Source of the DNA: Ceraceosorus guamensis
Lineage: Eukaryota; Basidiomycota; Exobasidiomycetes; Ceraceosorales; Ceraceosoraceae
DNA: 57,076 bases
Reading direction: 5' to 3'
NCBI RefSeq assembly: GCF_003144195.1
Contig: NW_020290089.1
Span: 1 to 57,076 of the forward strand
Shown here: in pieces, positions 1 through 13,091 of the stretch
Layout of the letters: the number at the start of each line of letters is the position of its first letter
How positions within the stretch are numbered: position 1 is the first letter of the stretch
The notes under the pieces: model-generated
The model's input: the letters and a program-made list of their open reading frames with translations, nothing else
The model's database searches: none
What the model was told of the DNA's origin: nothing
Made by a program: the position numbers and the translations under genes

Positions 1-485
1 CCCCCCCCGCGGTCCATCCATCTTTCCTCCACCCTTGCGGGGTTTCTGCACGAGGCATGTGTGATGGCGGGAGAGCCGGGCGCAGTAGGTGCGTGTGTCC
101 CATGATATTCGAGCGCAATCCTGAGCCCAGCCCAGCCCAGCCCAGCCCAGCGGAGTGTGGGGTGCGCTATTGTGAGAATGTGATGCTTGCTTGGGCTTGT
201 GACGGAGCATGAACGAGTGAATCGTGTAATATGGATTGTGAATGTAAAAGGGGGGCCCTCACTCGCGGACCTGCTCAACTCGCGCCGGCGATACATTCAG
301 GATTGACATGTATGTACACTCACACTTGCCTCTGAAATGTGTGCCTCGATGCTGGGCGTCGCGGTCGTGAGTCATGAGTCACGAGTGGGAGTGGTGCGCG
401 GATCGCAAGGCGCAATTAAAGGAGGCGAGCAAGCGATGGCAAGCTAAGCCACACACACGGGAGGAATGCGCGCGCGGGAGAGGGA

Positions 486-521
<36 letters not shown>

Positions 522-2155
522 TACCGTATGTAGGGTTAGCAATCGTGGCTGTCACAATCTTGATGAATACCGGTATGTGGCTGATGTCAAGATCCAATCG
601 GTCATGGTCATCCCGGCTCGGCTTCGGCCAGACGCACGCGCGTATAGCGAACGGGCTGCAGCAATCACTTGAATCGTGAATCGTGAATCGCGCTTTGAGT
701 GACAACAGTCACGAGCGACGAGTCCGAGTCCGAGTCGTGAGTATATGTCGCCCATCACAGTCGTTAAGTCGTTGGTGGTTTTCGTATCTTGAGCAACTCA
801 GTCCGCTGGCTCCCCCCACCCACCCCCCGTGTCAGGTGCCCTCGATTCATCCATCATCCCACGTCCAAGCCGTCTGGCAAATCTCGACGTTCTGAAGCAC
901 GCTTCTTGCAAAAAAAAAGAAAGATATGTCGGAGTTTCAAAAGGGGGGGATAGTAAGAGCTGTCACGAGATGAAGGAGCGCCACGATGTAGCTCGACTGT
1001 GACTCACGCAATGCAGCGCGGGCATCCATCACGAGGCTCGGAGTTTGGAATCTTGGCAGAAATTGGGCCCAGGAATCTGGGCAAACAACTCACTGGGAAG
1101 CGGGTGGGGATCGGCTGTCCAACGAGCGTTAGCCAAAAAGGCAGAAGATTTCCCTTTTCGCAGCATCGATGGCGATGAGATTCATCCTACCGGCATCTTT
1201 TGGCCTCGCCCGCACGTGACCCGGCGTGTATACGATCAATGCGCGGCGCTGATGAGGTCGCGCAATGTGCATGCAGCAACGGCAACGCCGTGGCGCGGGC
1301 CGCCTCGTCGCTCACACGTGCGTGTGCGACCCCGCCGCGGGCAGCCTTGGGGGATTGTCTCTCCATCGACACTCACGACTTTCCTCCATCACGAATCGCG
1401 AGTCTGAAAGAATCTTCGGGGGCCGGGGGGGGGAAAAAATTTTTGTAGCAGAATTTTTCCTCGCCCGCGCGCATTTCTACGAGTGCGTAATTGTGACGAT
1501 CGTCCTTATCGACGGATTCAAAGTGACGGTGGCCCCGTTACGTTGGTCACGCGTGAGCATGCTCGGGCAAGCTGGGGAGCCATGTATGGGGGGGGGGGGG
1601 GGGAAAGTCCGAGTGTACTGCTCTCTGTCCGCATCACACAAATAACAAAAAGAACAGAGCACCCATCTCGAGGTGCTCCTTGTGCATTTTGACAACGATG
1701 CCCACTCTTGAAGGATGGGTCGCAGATGTGATCGTGCCCCAAGGGTGTGCTTGACACTTGTTAAAGTGGATCTGCAAGCATGCTCGACGGGCGATACGCA
1801 ACGACAACGAGCCTTTTCAGCGTTGGCGTCGACGGTGCACCCGCGCTGTCCCAATCGTGACATATCTCCGCAACTGCTCCAGCCTTTCCTTTCCTACACT
1901 GCCCTCCCCCCCCCCTCCTCGATTACATTTCCAACATAGCACTGACCATCTCGATGCGAAATAGTTGGCATTGGTGACACGAGCCGAAGAGATGTGCATG
2001 AGATGACAAGTGCAAAGCATAGAGGAGAAATCCGACAATGCGTCCCTCTGTTTGCCAGTTACGGTGCGAACGCCGCTGGCCAAGAGTGCGTGGGGAAAAA
2101 TCCAAGTCGTTCGCGCGACATTTTTACGGTGGGCATGCAAAGCCGATCGAGAGCA
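1..2155. other. intergenic, no supported gene
   Basis: No reading frame here shows a recognisable protein, plausible splice structure or biased composition. The stretch holds simple-sequence tracts: a CCCAG tandem run (about 128-150), a GTGC/GCGT run (486-522), G and C homopolymers (about 1587-1602 and 1908-1916), and GAATCGTGAATCGTG-type motifs (671-690) that recur elsewhere in the window. It lies downstream of the minus-strand ZW10-like gene. Confidence 0.6.
486..522. repeat. GCGT microsatellite
   Basis: About nine perfect copies of the tetramer GCGT. Similar runs occur at 35297-35351 and, interrupted, at 7400-7428. They cause spurious reading frames rich in Arg-Ala-Cys-Val on both strands. 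Confidence 0.9.
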
Positions 2156-5100
2156 TCAAGTGGGAGGAGCGATGACGAATTTTTCGAGCAATTTTTGTCG
2201 CTTGGGCGTATCGGCGAACAAAGCTCTGACGAGCTTGGCGAGTTCGCGAGGCGAATAATCCACCAGAGCTGCCGCTTCGCTGTACAAGAAATCAATGTCT
2301 GCCAAGGAACCCGTGAGGATCTCGCAGAGGTAGGAGCACTTGAACCAGCTGGGCACAAAGAGCGCTACCGCTGTTTGCTCGGTCTGTGGACACGGCGGGC
2401 ACAGGACAGGAATGGGCGCAAGTAACGTCAGCATGAGTGGCCAAAAAAAAAAAAAAAAAAAATAGGGCAAGAGATAGATGTGCGCACAGCGTGCGGCCTT
2501 GAGAGACTCACCCCGCTCCTCGGATCGACGAAAAGGTCTTCGAGCGGTGCGAGCAGCTTGACAGCCTCTGCGATCCTTTCGCTTTCCTTTTCCGAAATGT
2601 CTTCCAGATCTTCCACCTCGCTGAGCACTCTGGAAAGGACATGTTCCACCAGCGCACCAAGTGCCGACATTCGGTTGGGAGCCAGCAACACGTCTTTCCA
2701 AGCAGCATTCAAATTCTGCAGCTCCGTCACGCAAGCTCTGATGGATCTCTCAACAGCACCGCAACGTCCTGCATCGCTCGTGCCCACAAAGCTATCCGCC
2801 CCATCCAAGAGAGCGTCCAAAGAGGAGATTTGCATCGCAACGTGCGCAGCAAAGGTGTGCTGACCCAACATCGCCGTAGCTTTGGCAGTCGATGCCAGCT
2901 CCAACTTGGTCTCGGCGAATGCAGACTCTGATGATGCAGCTGCGATGCTCGACCACTCTTCTTGCAAGCGCAGAGCTGCGCGAGATAGGTAGGAGCAGTC
3001 GTTCAAAAACTGAGCAGCCAGCGCAGAGATCTGCAGAGCCGCTTCGTGCGCCGACGGTACGACGGCTCGGTACAGATCAAACACGTCGCGTATGCTGTCG
3101 AGCAAGACTTGAGGGTCGGGCGAAGCATCGTCTGCCTGCTTGGCGTCTGATCCGTTTGCAGCCCCTTCACCTTGCGTCGCTGCATGATTCAACAGCTCCT
3201 TTGCATCGGCCAAGATGTTTTCAGCGAGCGTAATCAGCAGCCGAGTGCGTTGAGAGATGAGCATCTTTGGACGTGCGATGGGAGGCCGCGTCGACTGCTG
3301 CGCCAGCTCACCCGCACCAGGTCTGCTGGTCGCGGGCGAAGCGCTGCGGTTCGAAGAGCGCGAGTCGGGTCTAGCACGCGCAGACCCAGAAGGTGTGACA
3401 CTGCGCGAAGCACCAGCATTGCTGGCATTCCTCAACGTCGCCTGTCTCAGCTGCGGGGAGGGCGCTGCGCCCGTCAAAGGCACAGGCGAGGCAGATCGTC
3501 CACCCGGCGTTGAAGCAGCGGCAGAAGATCGAAGCGCCGTCCTTGAAGGACCGCGAGAGGCAGACGCGGATTTGGGGGCATGCGGAACAGCAATCTTCTC
3601 GGCTGGTGCTCGGTGTGAAGTCAGGTCTGGATCGGGCGCCGATGGATCCTCCTCATTCCATTCCCAGGCTTTGATCTCTTCCTTGCCCTTGCTGGACGAA
3701 AGTGCTTGCGAGTGCAGCTTGCTTTCCTGCTCTTGCACGTCAGTCGATTCGTCGACTCCCAATGACTCTTCCCACGCATCAAAGCCATCATCTTCCTTGT
3801 CCTCGAGGCGAGCGCTTGGCGTCGATAGCGCCGGGGCAGGAGGCACGATGGGCGTCGACACGCGACTAGGCCTGTCGTCGAGCAGAGGTTCGTCCCTCAT
3901 CCGCGTCGGGGTGGAGGGTGGCAACGCAGCGTCCGAGCTGACCGAGCCGATCGTCGAAGTCCTCGAGAGCGATAGGTCAGCCTCGATGTCAGCCGGCGAG
4001 CTCATCGATGGTAGGGCGCGCGAGTTCGTGAGAGGCTGCGCAGAGCCTCCGACGGCCGGAGCTTCGGCTTGTACAGGTATTGCTGGAGGTGCAGAATACG
4101 TCGCCTGTGCATGCTCGTCCAAACGAGGCGTGGTCGGCGCATGCAGCTTGGGTGTGCCTGGCAGTGCCTCTTCCGACGCCGCTGACACAGAAGGAGCGGG
4201 CGCGGGCGCGGGCGCGAACGCGAGCGAGGGCGCGGCGGCAGGCTGCGTAGCCCGACTCATCGACTCGGAGCTCAGCGCATCGTTAGCTTGCGCTGGAATT
4301 CCGGATCCAAAGGAAAGCATGCTAGCGCGCTTAGCAGCTCTGATCGCTTGTTCCTCCGTCGAAAGGCCCCACGCGTCTTCCTCATCCTCTTCATTTTCAT
4401 CGACACCTGTGAGCCCCGCATTCGCATCTTTGCTGCTCTCGTCTGCAGGCTGCGAGACCTTCGCATCCGCCGGCTCCGTGCCGACCTGCACGAGTCGAGC
4501 TGCTGGTGCTTGCGTTGGTGCCTGGACGAAGAGCGCACTGGCCCTCTTGGCTGCCCGAACAGCTTGCTCTTCAGATGATAGTCCCCATGCGTCTTCGTAC
4601 TCATCCTCCGGTGCATCATTGTCGGTAGGCGACGCAGTGCTCTGAGGAGGAGCAGCAGCCGTGAAAGACTCAGACGCGCGAGGCCGGGGGGAAAGACGTG
4701 GTGCACTGGGCGCCTCCAGATCTCCCCAGGCGTGCTCCTCATCCGCATGCTCATCAGATTTTTGTGTCATGCCTTGCCGGAACGGTGATGGGACCTCTGC
4801 TTGCTCCCTCGCACGCTCGACGGGCGGCAAGATCAAGCTAGCCCTTTTCCTCGCCGCAACCTGTTCCTTTTCCTGATCCGTGAGACCCCAAGCGTCCTCG
4901 TCTATCTCCTCATCCAGATCCATGCCCGGCATCGCCGAAGGCTCCGAGTGCGCAGAAGCGAGCGCATTGTCAGCGTCTTGCGCAGGTCGAGATGATGATG
5001 GTCCTGGGGCCTCGTCGGCGAACCAGGCATCGTCCGAATCTTCAAGAGGCTGGAAAGACGTAGAGGACACGGCGTGTGCATTCTCAGCCTGTCCACTTGC

Positions 5101-7107
5101 TCCATTCTCATCCACGTCCTCATCGAATCCCCACGCATCCTGATCCTGCGCGACATTCAGAGGTGCTTGCGAATCTTGAGGAAGAGGTCCAGAGCCGAGC
5201 TGATCCGAAGGTCTGACGACTCGCACACCTCCCAGCGTCTTCTTTTTCGTCGTGCTAGTGCTGATGCTCGTGCCCACGTCTCGAGCTCGTGGCGTGGCTT
5301 TGGCGCGTTGTGCTACTCCTTTCGTTTCGTGCGCACGTCTCTCCTCCTCCGCATCGCCATCCCAGCCCCACGCATCTTCATCCACTTGTTCCTCGCCCAC
5401 ATTGCGCTCAGACTCGCTCTTTTCCCATTCCAGACCCACAGCGGCCTCCACTTCCCCCTCTTCGCTCTTCGTGTGACCCGTGGCCGTCAGATCCTGCAGG
5501 TGCGCCTCGACAGGCACACCTTCCCAACCCTCCTTGTCCATCAACGCCGCGCTCCTAGCCCTCTGCAAGTTACGTTCGACCAATCTACGCGCCCATTGTT
5601 GCGACACATCTCTTTCGAACTGCAAAAGAGGCTGCATCTCTTCCGCCAGCGATTTGCTTCGCTCTTGCGTATCAGACTTGTCGGACAAGAGGTCGAGAAG
5701 CGCGCGATGTAGTTCGAGAGACGTTCGAGCCACGTCTCGAGCTTGAGCGTACGTGTCTTTTCCCGACTCTGTGCGTAGCGAAGGCGGCAAAGAATGTCGA
5801 AGCGCACCGAGGAGGGATGAGATGTCGATCTGTCTTAGAAAGACTTGAGCGATAGGACCCACGACACGTTCGTCTGCCTGTCGTAGCCACACGAGGAACG
5901 AGACGATCGCTTGAGGAGCAGAAGAAGACGTCTCTGCTTCATGGCTGCGATGAGCGCTCCAAGAATCAGAGGTAGCGGATGCTTGCCAACACGACCGACC
6001 CCCGTCGCTCGATTCATCCAGGAGGGAGACGTGAAGCAGTCCCCGCAAGACGTCCAAAAGACGAGCAGCAAGACGTTCGAGAGTTTTGCCAGCTTGCTCG
6101 GCACTGATTGCCGCTTGAATCTCGAAAAGATTCGAGATTGGCGTTGGCTCGTTGGAAGTGGAATGTGCTGAGCGATGACATGAAAGGCTCGGTGATATCT
6201 GAGCTACGTCTGCAAGGTCCAAAGTCGGTGCACAGCTCTACAAGTCTGACTCACCGCGCGCACTTTTGGAGCAAAGGACGATCCAAGCGTCCTCTTCTCT
6301 CACGCTCAAGAATGCTTCACAAGCGCCTCTCAACTCCTGCGCGATTTCTCCCTCAAGCTCTGTCCAGTCTCTTGCGATGGCCCTAGCAGCCGTCGTCTTG
6401 CTCAACCATTCCTGCTCTCCATTCCCTATCGCGCTCACCTCTTCACTCGCTGACGTGTATGCATGCGCGAAGGCTTGAACGTTGAGAGGTCCTTGCGAGA
6501 GGAGCGATCGAAGCGACTCGATGGACTGACGTGCGCTGTGTAATGTCGAGAGGGCTGTGCGCAGTGCCCTGTTGCGCACCAGATCGCCTTTTGCTCGTTC
6601 GTAATTCCTCTGAATCGCACTTGGTGCTCCCTGAGCACGACGATGTGATCGAGCGGGTGAGTCAGGCACAAGCTTGAGCTGCGAGCCCACAAAAGCAATT
6701 GGGCACCCGCTCACCCGATCTTTCACTTCGCAAGCTCTTTGCACCCTCAATGTGAGCCCGTCGACTTTCTCGAGCACAGCTTGCAACCTATTCAAGTCCT
6801 TCTTCATGCTCTCTTCATTCTCCACCACACCCCGCGCCAAGTCGGACCTCAATCTCTGCACGTGAGATTCCAGCAGCGTTAGTTGTGCCGAGTAAGGCAG
6901 AGCGGTAGGACTTGTACCAGAGTTGGAGTTGGTGAAAGGTGGAACAAGAGACTGAAGAAAAGCTTCGAGCGAAGTGTTGTCGGAGGATGAGGGAGATGGT
7001 CTGGGATCGGTGCCCGTGCCCGTGCCCGTGCCCGTCGCTGTTCCTGCTCCAGCGCTCATTTGTGCTCTGGACTGCGTTCTATGGGCCGCCGTCCTTGCTT
7101 GCGCCAT
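2156..7107 (-). CDS. ZW10: ZW10/Dsl1-family vesicle-tethering protein with acidic Trp-motif region
   Basis: Three exons by my splice calls: 7107-6255, 6209-2512 and 2383-2156, giving about 1592 residues. Frame is kept across both introns (45 nt, and 128 nt with an 18-T tract). The last exon carries the typical ZW10 C-terminus, with EILTGSLADI followed by LVRALFADTPKR. The region before it is helical and ZW10-like, and residues 40-285 resemble the N-terminal coiled-coil part. Family members belong to the Dsl1/NRZ complex, which tethers COPI vesicles at the ER. Residues about 560-1140 form a long acidic, Ser/Pro-rich insert with some nine Trp motifs (DAWGW, DAWGF, KAWEW and three EDAWGL repeats followed by RAAKRAS or RKRAS). 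In yeast Dsl1 an acidic Trp-motif segment binds COPI, so the same role is inferred here. The protein is about twice the usual ZW10 length. Its start is the first ATG of an open frame. Confidence 0.8.
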
Positions 7108-8119
7108 TCCATTCGAGCGGCAGCGCCCATTCGAAGGTGGGTGTGTTCGAGTAAGAGGTGATCTTGATCTCGAACGAGGGGAAGTGAGTGAGTGAGTGGA
7201 GATGGCGCACGAGTCGTCCGTCTAGCCAGTGTCTGAGTGGGCGAGGGATCGAGCGAGTGCACGGTGAGGGTGGGAAGAGCGATCGATGCGTTCATTGCAC
7301 AGACAGTCAGAGTCTCCCATCATTCACGATTCACGACGGTGACTAGCGCCGCACCTAAAAGTCGCAGCGCAGCGCTGCCCTGGATCTCCAGCGACAGACA
7401 GCACGCACGCACGCAAGCACGCACGCACGGACATCCAATCGCGGTGAATCAACGCGCACAACTGTGACTTGACTCTCGACTCTCGACTCCCGCTCGACTC
7501 ACGCACGCATACACACCCACCGCTCACCGCCTTCCTGCCGCACACCCCCAAGCGACGCAGCACAGAAACCGCCTCGACGACTCCAAAAGGCACTCGCTCG
7601 CACCAACTCTCGCACACATTCTGATTGCACTCACCGTGCCAATCGTCCTGAAGCTCATCTCTCCACTCCCTCGTCTCATTCCACACTCACACTTGCAATC
7701 AGATCAAAAGCCCGTGCCCTGGCACGCGCACCGAATCATCAGGCATTCAAAAGTCGATCTTCTCTGTGTGTAGTGATTCAGTACCTCTGATCATGATCGT
7801 TCAAGACAAGACGGGCGCGAAAGACGTGTGGTGGTGGTGGTGGTGGTGGTGAGGAGGAGCGGGGGCGGGAGCAAGCCGGATTGCCAAGTCGAGGGGATCG
7901 TATAGCCCAAAGTGTTGGGTGATGGGTTGGGGTGTGTAAGATACGATGCTTCGAGCAAGAAAATTTTCATAACATCAGTGGGCGATTCGGTGCGCTTGGT
8001 CGGGGTGGCGTGATGAGCAGCAGAATTGATGGGGGTGGGGGGGACAAGCGATGGGCAAGGATGAGGAAAAAAAAACTTCCGAACAAAAGAGGGCGCATTT
8101 TCCGTCGCCGGCCCCCTCT
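7108..8119. other. intergenic between ZW10 and RSP5
   Basis: This holds the 5' side of ZW10 and the 3' side of RSP5. It contains a GGT run (about 7830-7850), an interrupted GCAC run (7400-7428) and one ATTCACGATTCACGA motif (7322-7337). No supported gene. Confidence 0.55.
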
Positions 8120-10681
8120 CTACTCGTTTCCAAATCCAAGACCCTCCTCCACCGCAAGGACCAATTTATCCTCGAGCTGCTTCTCGCTCTGATAAGGCGG
8201 CAAATCGATCCTGTTGAAGCACGTGTGGCTCTTGGGCAGCTGCGTAATCTCTCCGCTCTTTTCGATCGTGAAGCGTCGAGGCCCGTCGCTGCCTTGCAGG
8301 TCCTTGAATCCATTGACCGGAATCCTGCTCGTTCCCGTCGCGAATTGCAGCAACCTCGATTTGCGCTCTGCAGGCCAAGCCTTGACGCACTTCCAGAACC
8401 ACTGCACCACCTCGTCTTGCTCCGTAAAGCCGCGGTAGTCGGTGTACCTCTTCCAGTCGTCAATGTCGATCTCGCTCATACCTCCGATCAGCAGTTCCAG
8501 CTCCCTCTCGTCGAACACGTTGATCAAATCTTGCGGAATCAGCTCCGTAAAGCCAGAGGAAAAGGCTTTGAACTGCTCCTCCACCCTCTTTTGAATACGC
8601 CACTCCGTCATCAGCTCGACGTACTCCGCCTTGTTCTCATCCGTCACATCGATCTCGCTGCCTCCAGGTTTCAGGTCCACCGTCACCATCTCTCCGAATT
8701 TGTCCTCCACCGCCGTGAAAGTCTCTTCCACCACATCCGCGATGGGATTGTTGAGCATCCACTGCAAGCTTCGGTGGTAGTCCGCATCCACGCTCTCTAG
8801 ATCCGCCAGCGTAATCTTCTTGTTCAAGATCATCTTGTAGAAGCTGACGATAAAGTAGGCGTCCAAAAAGCGGCGGTGGAAGATGGCTAGACCGAGGACC
8901 CTTCCGATGAATTTGAAGTAGTTCAAGTGTTCCGGGTTGATGCCCGAATGAGGGTTGATCTGCAACGTGTAGTTGTCGTGCGCAGAGTACTCAAACAGGC
9001 AGTAGAACGGGTTGAACATCTCGTGACTGAGCAAGAAGAAGAACTCTCTAGAGAGACCACCATAATCCAGACCCTCTTCACCGTCAAACTTGATCATGAG
9101 GCGCTTCTTGAGATCATTGGGCTGCTGGCGCATAATCTCTGCGTAAGAGTCCTCAAAAATGTGCGTTCTGCGCACCTTGATGTGGCACTGACCCGGAATA
9201 GGTCGGAGGGCAGGTTGAGATCTGAAGTAGATGAGCTTGCGTCTAAAGTCGCGCTTGTACTGCGGCACGTTCTGATCCAAGCTGGAAGGCAAGCGCGGGT
9301 CGTCCCAGGTAGTCGTCTTGGTGTTGTGGTCCACAAAGTAGACTCTGGCAGTGGACGTCAGGCGCATCTCCCATCCAGAGGGTAGAGGTCCCAGCTGCGA
9401 GACGCTCTGAGGCTGAACCGTCAGGTTGTTGCCGTTGGGACCCATGATGCGAAGAATCTGCTGTCGACGCGGGTCGACCCAGGTCGTAGTGCGCGTGTTG
9501 TGATCCACAAAGTAAGGTCTTCCTTCGGGCGTGTGACGCTGCTCCCATCCAGCTGGCAGAGGTCCAGTGCCAGCCGTCGTGCTAGTGGTGCTAGCTGGCA
9601 GGTTGGTGTTTGCAGCGACGGTTCCAGCAGCTGGAGAAGCGGCAGCGGCCGCACCGGGTGAAGGCGGAGCGGCAGCTGCAGTCTGGAGCGCCGAACCAGG
9701 TCTGGCAGCGTTGACCGTGCTTCCATCCACACCCAGCATCTCGTCGGCGAGCGTGCGATTGGAGTGGCGCATGCGGTCACCGGCGGCATTGTTGGCAGCA
9801 GCGGCCTGATTGACGTTGCTGCTCATGCTGGGTCGAGTCCACGTCGTGGATCTGGTATTGTGATCAACGTAATAAGTCCTTCCGAGATGGTCGGTGCGAC
9901 GTTCCCAGCCCTGTGGCAGAGCGCCTTGTTCATCGCTGCGAGCCTCGGGATTAGTGTTGCGTGGAGGAGCTGCGGACGGTGCAATCGCGCCGGATGGAGC
10001 TGTCGAGGTTCCGGTGGTGGAGCTGCGTCGAGACGATACGGCGCTGGTATCGGCGACCAAGGGGCGAGATCCAGACGACGATGCGCCAGCATCTCCGCCA
10101 TTGGTGGGCGCATTGGCAGCGGTGCTACTGTTGTGAGGCTTGGGTGCACCATTAGCTCCCGTCTGACCCGAAGGCACCAGGGATGTAGAAGACGCATTGG
10201 CGTTGGTATCGGGAACCAAAAGGTTTGGAGCAGCGCCGGCATTGGAGTTGTTGACGATGGGAGTGGACACGTTGGTGTTCAGGTCGATGATGAGCTTTCC
10301 GTGCACGACGAGGTTGTCGTTGGATCTCTTGAGGTCGCGGGTGAGAAGCACCTTGCCTCCTAGTTCGAGGTCGAGCACCTGAGCCACGGGCACATTGATG
10401 ACACCCAAGAAGCCCTGGTCGCGCTTCTTGAACTTCTTCTGATCGAAGATCTGAACAGCCAAGACGGAAGAGTCGTTGACGTTGACATCGAAGCTGTCGT
10501 TCCAGTAAGGGTTCAACGTCTTTTTGATGACGGAAGTCGTGTGCGTCTGTTCTCCATCCACCGTGACGATGGCGAACGGGTCGGGCAGACGAAAGACATC
10601 CCTTTTGGACAGACCATCAGCAGCCACCACTGTGATTCTGACCTTGCGAGTCAGCTGACCCGGGGCGCGGCTGTTGACCAT
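8120..10681 (-). CDS. RSP5: Rsp5/NEDD4-type HECT E3 ubiquitin ligase
   Basis: Intronless frame of 853 residues. An N-terminal C2 domain (about residues 8-110, with [20 protein letters not shown]) is followed by a Ser/Ala/Asn-rich linker. Three WW domains sit near residues 253-283, 370-401 and 430-460; each has the GWE start, a Y(Y/F)VDHNT core and a second Trp. The HECT domain spans about 515-853. Its active-site Cys is predicted at residue 821 in [16 protein letters not shown], which is almost invariant in the family. Rsp5 proteins ubiquitinate membrane transporters, arrestin-bound cargo and transcription regulators by binding PPxY motifs through the WW domains, acting at plasma membrane and endosomes. 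Length and domain order match yeast Rsp5 (about 809 residues). The start gives a complete C2 domain. Confidence 0.97.
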   Translation of the reverse strand: MVNSRAPGQLTRKVRITVVAADGLSKRDVFRLPDPFAIVTVDGEQTHTTSVIKKTLNPYWNDSFDVNVNDSSVLAVQIFDQKKFKKRDQGFLGVINVPVAQVLDLELGGKVLLTRDLKRSNDNLVVHGKLIIDLNTNVSTPIVNNSNAGAAPNLLVPDTNANASSTSLVPSGQTGANGAPKPHNSSTAANAPTNGGDAGASSSGSRPLVADTSAVSSRRSSTTGTSTAPSGAIAPSAAPPRNTNPEARSDEQGALPQGWERRTDHLGRTYYVDHNTRSTTWTRPSMSSNVNQAAAANNAAGDRMRHSNRTLADEMLGVDGSTVNAARPGSALQTAAAAPPSPGAAAAASPAAGTVAANTNLPASTTSTTAGTGPLPAGWEQRHTPEGRPYFVDHNTRTTTWVDPRRQQILRIMGPNGNNLTVQPQSVSQLGPLPSGWEMRLTSTARVYFVDHNTKTTTWDDPRLPSSLDQNVPQYKRDFRRKLIYFRSQPALRPIPGQCHIKVRRTHIFEDSYAEIMRQQPNDLKKRLMIKFDGEEGLDYGGLSREFFFLLSHEMFNPFYCLFEYSAHDNYTLQINPHSGINPEHLNYFKFIGRVLGLAIFHRRFLDAYFIVSFYKMILNKKITLADLESVDADYHRSLQWMLNNPIADVVEETFTAVEDKFGEMVTVDLKPGGSEIDVTDENKAEYVELMTEWRIQKRVEEQFKAFSSGFTELIPQDLINVFDERELELLIGGMSEIDIDDWKRYTDYRGFTEQDEVVQWFWKCVKAWPAERKSRLLQFATGTSRIPVNGFKDLQGSDGPRRFTIEKSGEITQLPKSHTCFNRIDLPPYQSEKQLEDKLVLAVEEGLGFGNE

Positions 10682-12559
10682 TGTAGTGGGCGATGGAGCT
10701 GCTGTGGCAGGGACGGGAGTGTGGTCGCTCGAAGCAGACCTGGGTTGTGGGAAGGGTGGTGCGTGTGCGCCTGGAGCAGCAGCAGCAGAGTAGCTGGAAC
10801 GGCCAGTGGCGGGATGTGCAGGAGGGGAAGGAGGATGGGGTGGCCGAGGCTGGACAGAGCCAGTCAGCGGATGAAAGAATGCGGCAGGGATGATGGGCGA
10901 GCAAGATCGAGTGAGGCCAGACGAGTTCGAGGTGCTGAGGCCAGGGATGAAGAACGCTTCAGCACGAATCCGAGGTCTGATTGGATGACTGACCGACCGA
11001 CTGCGCGCGAGCGTAATGAGGGCGGGCGCAGCAGAATGTACTGTGCACTATAGCTGCTGCTGTGTGTGGTGCGGTGTGATGCGCGTTGTGCCGATGCAGA
11101 GATCACAATCTGTCGCAGGCGCTCAGAACAGATTGCTTACCGTTGGTCGGCAAATGTGATTTCGAATTTCGAATGAGATTTGTTGGCCCAAATGGAGGCG
11201 CTGAGAGGTGGTGTGAGCAGTGCGCAGGTTTGGCGCTCGCTGACTCGCTCGCTCGCTCGCTCTACACCAGATGGGTCAAGCAGAGGATGAGATGGAGTCG
11301 AGAGTAGGAGGAGATGGGATGAAGGATTGAGCGGAATCAAAAGACGACTGTGCCCATCGTGACAGTCACAAATGGATGGGGAGGGTGGTAGTCACAGTGA
11401 TCAGGAGTCAGCCATGCGGCACCCATGCAACAGCAGGCTCAAGGGTCGAGGATGCAAGCTTGCACGCACGCGGGTGCGGCCATGCGCCAGTGTGAGTGAC
11501 GAGTGACGTGACGAGTGACGAGTGACGAGTGACTCGCCCTTCACCTTATTGCGAAACTCTCGCGTCCGGCGCAGCACATCCATGCATCACGAATCACGCC
11601 GCGGCAAACTCGACCAGCGCTGCTGCTGCTGCTGCTGATGCTGCTTTATTGCTTGCATTGATGCATGGTCAATTGCGCGCTGAGCTCGGTCCGCGCCTCG
11701 CATCGCCCAGCTGAGCATGCGCCTATATACAAGGCAGCTAGGCACCTCGGCAGTTGTGGCGATCTGCGCTCCGGACCGTGAGTCGTGAGTCCTCCCATGC
11801 ACCATGCACCATGCACCGCATGCATGCTCAAAATGCAACAACATGTGGTTGCGCGCGCCTGATTGACGTCTCGAGCAAGAGTTGACGGCTGCTGCTGACG
11901 GGGCGACGCACACCCGCAGCAGTCGCACAGCACCACATCTCGAGCTGTGTTCTATCGTCGCGCGAGTGCCATGCATGGGCGAATGAATGCATGCAGGCAC
12001 CATTTTCGATTCAGATTTGACGCGAGGGCAAGGCGACGAGCGTGCGTGCGCTCGAAGTACGCGCGCGCGCGCGGCCTGGAGGTGGATTTTGATGGGAGCA
12101 TATGGTACCTTTGCTGTGATCGTACGCGTGATGCAAACCTGCCGGGTTCTGCGAGGTGTACTGTAGCACCTATATTCCTCATGCATGAGTAGACACATGA
12201 GACGTGAGAGGCAACTCAAGCTATACATCAGGCGGAGGACCTGCGCGCGGCTATGTCTTATCCCCGGGCGAGGCTGTGCTCCGCCTCTCATGCACTCGTC
12301 GCGACTCGCGACTCGCAACTCACTTGCGAATCACGAATCACGAATGCTGGCCCAACTCTGTGCCACAGCAGCAAGCAGTCAACGACTCAGAGTCACGTGC
12401 TGTGACTCGACGTCTAACCGCCCAGACTCCTGAAAACTCAACACTCAACACTCAACACTGATGCGTGACCAATTTGTGAATCGCAAAACTCCAAGGCGAC
12501 CGATCTGCATGAGGTTGCGCGCTTGCGTGCGCGCGCGCTCGCTGGTGCAATCGCGAGCG
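10682..12559. other. intergenic upstream of RSP5
   Basis: Long upstream region of RSP5. No convincing gene on either strand. It contains a GAGTGAC tandem-like block (11491-11536), a GCT run (about 11620-11640) and a dense cluster of CGACTCGCGACTCGC / GAATCACGAATCACGAA motifs (12301-12350). Confidence 0.55.
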
Positions 12560-13091
12560 TGTGGATTGGAGTCCCTATATTCGGAACCAGGTGAAACTTT
12601 ATTCGGATCGTACGGCCACCAGGGCCGTACCGCAGTCAAGGAACACGGCTGCTAGCGCCGTACCAAAGGGGTCAAAATTGATACAGCTCTGTGAGCTGTA
12701 TAGCAGTGGAGCTGTGTACGGCTTGCATGGCCGTATCAATCTCAACCATACGGCTCCCAAAGCCGTACGCAGGCCAAGCTCTTGTTCTGTGTGCTGTGCG
12801 CTGTAATCGCCCTTTGCTTGCGGCGTGAGTTTGTAATCAGAGCATTTAAAAATTCAAATTAGACTTCCAACATTTTGTAACCAAATTGAGAGGTGCACTT
12901 GTAATGGCTCACGTGCATTTGTAATTGGGGCTTATGAAATGTATCTCCATTATAGGCATCCTTGCGCGCGTTGATTACAAAACCTTGCACGGCTTGCACA
13001 GCCGTATCGCTCAAAATCTAGTACGGTCATGAGAGCCGTATGATCCGAATAAAGTATGCGCGGGTTCCGAATATAGGGACTCTGTGGATTG
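12560..13091. mobile_element. Mutator-like MITE with 9-bp target-site duplication
   Basis: The element spans 12569-13082 (514 bp). Its ends are 41-bp inverted repeats (12569-12609 and 13042-13082) that match at about 36 of 41 positions; both begin GAGTCCCTATATTCGGAACC reading inward. The direct repeat TGTGGATTG flanks it at 12560-12568 and 13083-13091. A perfect 9-bp duplication with long inverted ends is the hallmark of Mutator-like elements. There is no transposase frame, so it is non-autonomous. The interior has an AT-rich centre with repeated TTGTAAT words and six or more short hairpins built on TACGGC...GCCGTA. The intact duplication and well-matched ends suggest a fairly recent insertion. 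Superfamily assignment is from duplication length only. Confidence 0.85.

Noticed and set aside
374-705. Overlapping frames of about 100 codons on both strands
   Set aside because: They arise from the GCGT microsatellite and have no recognisable protein features.
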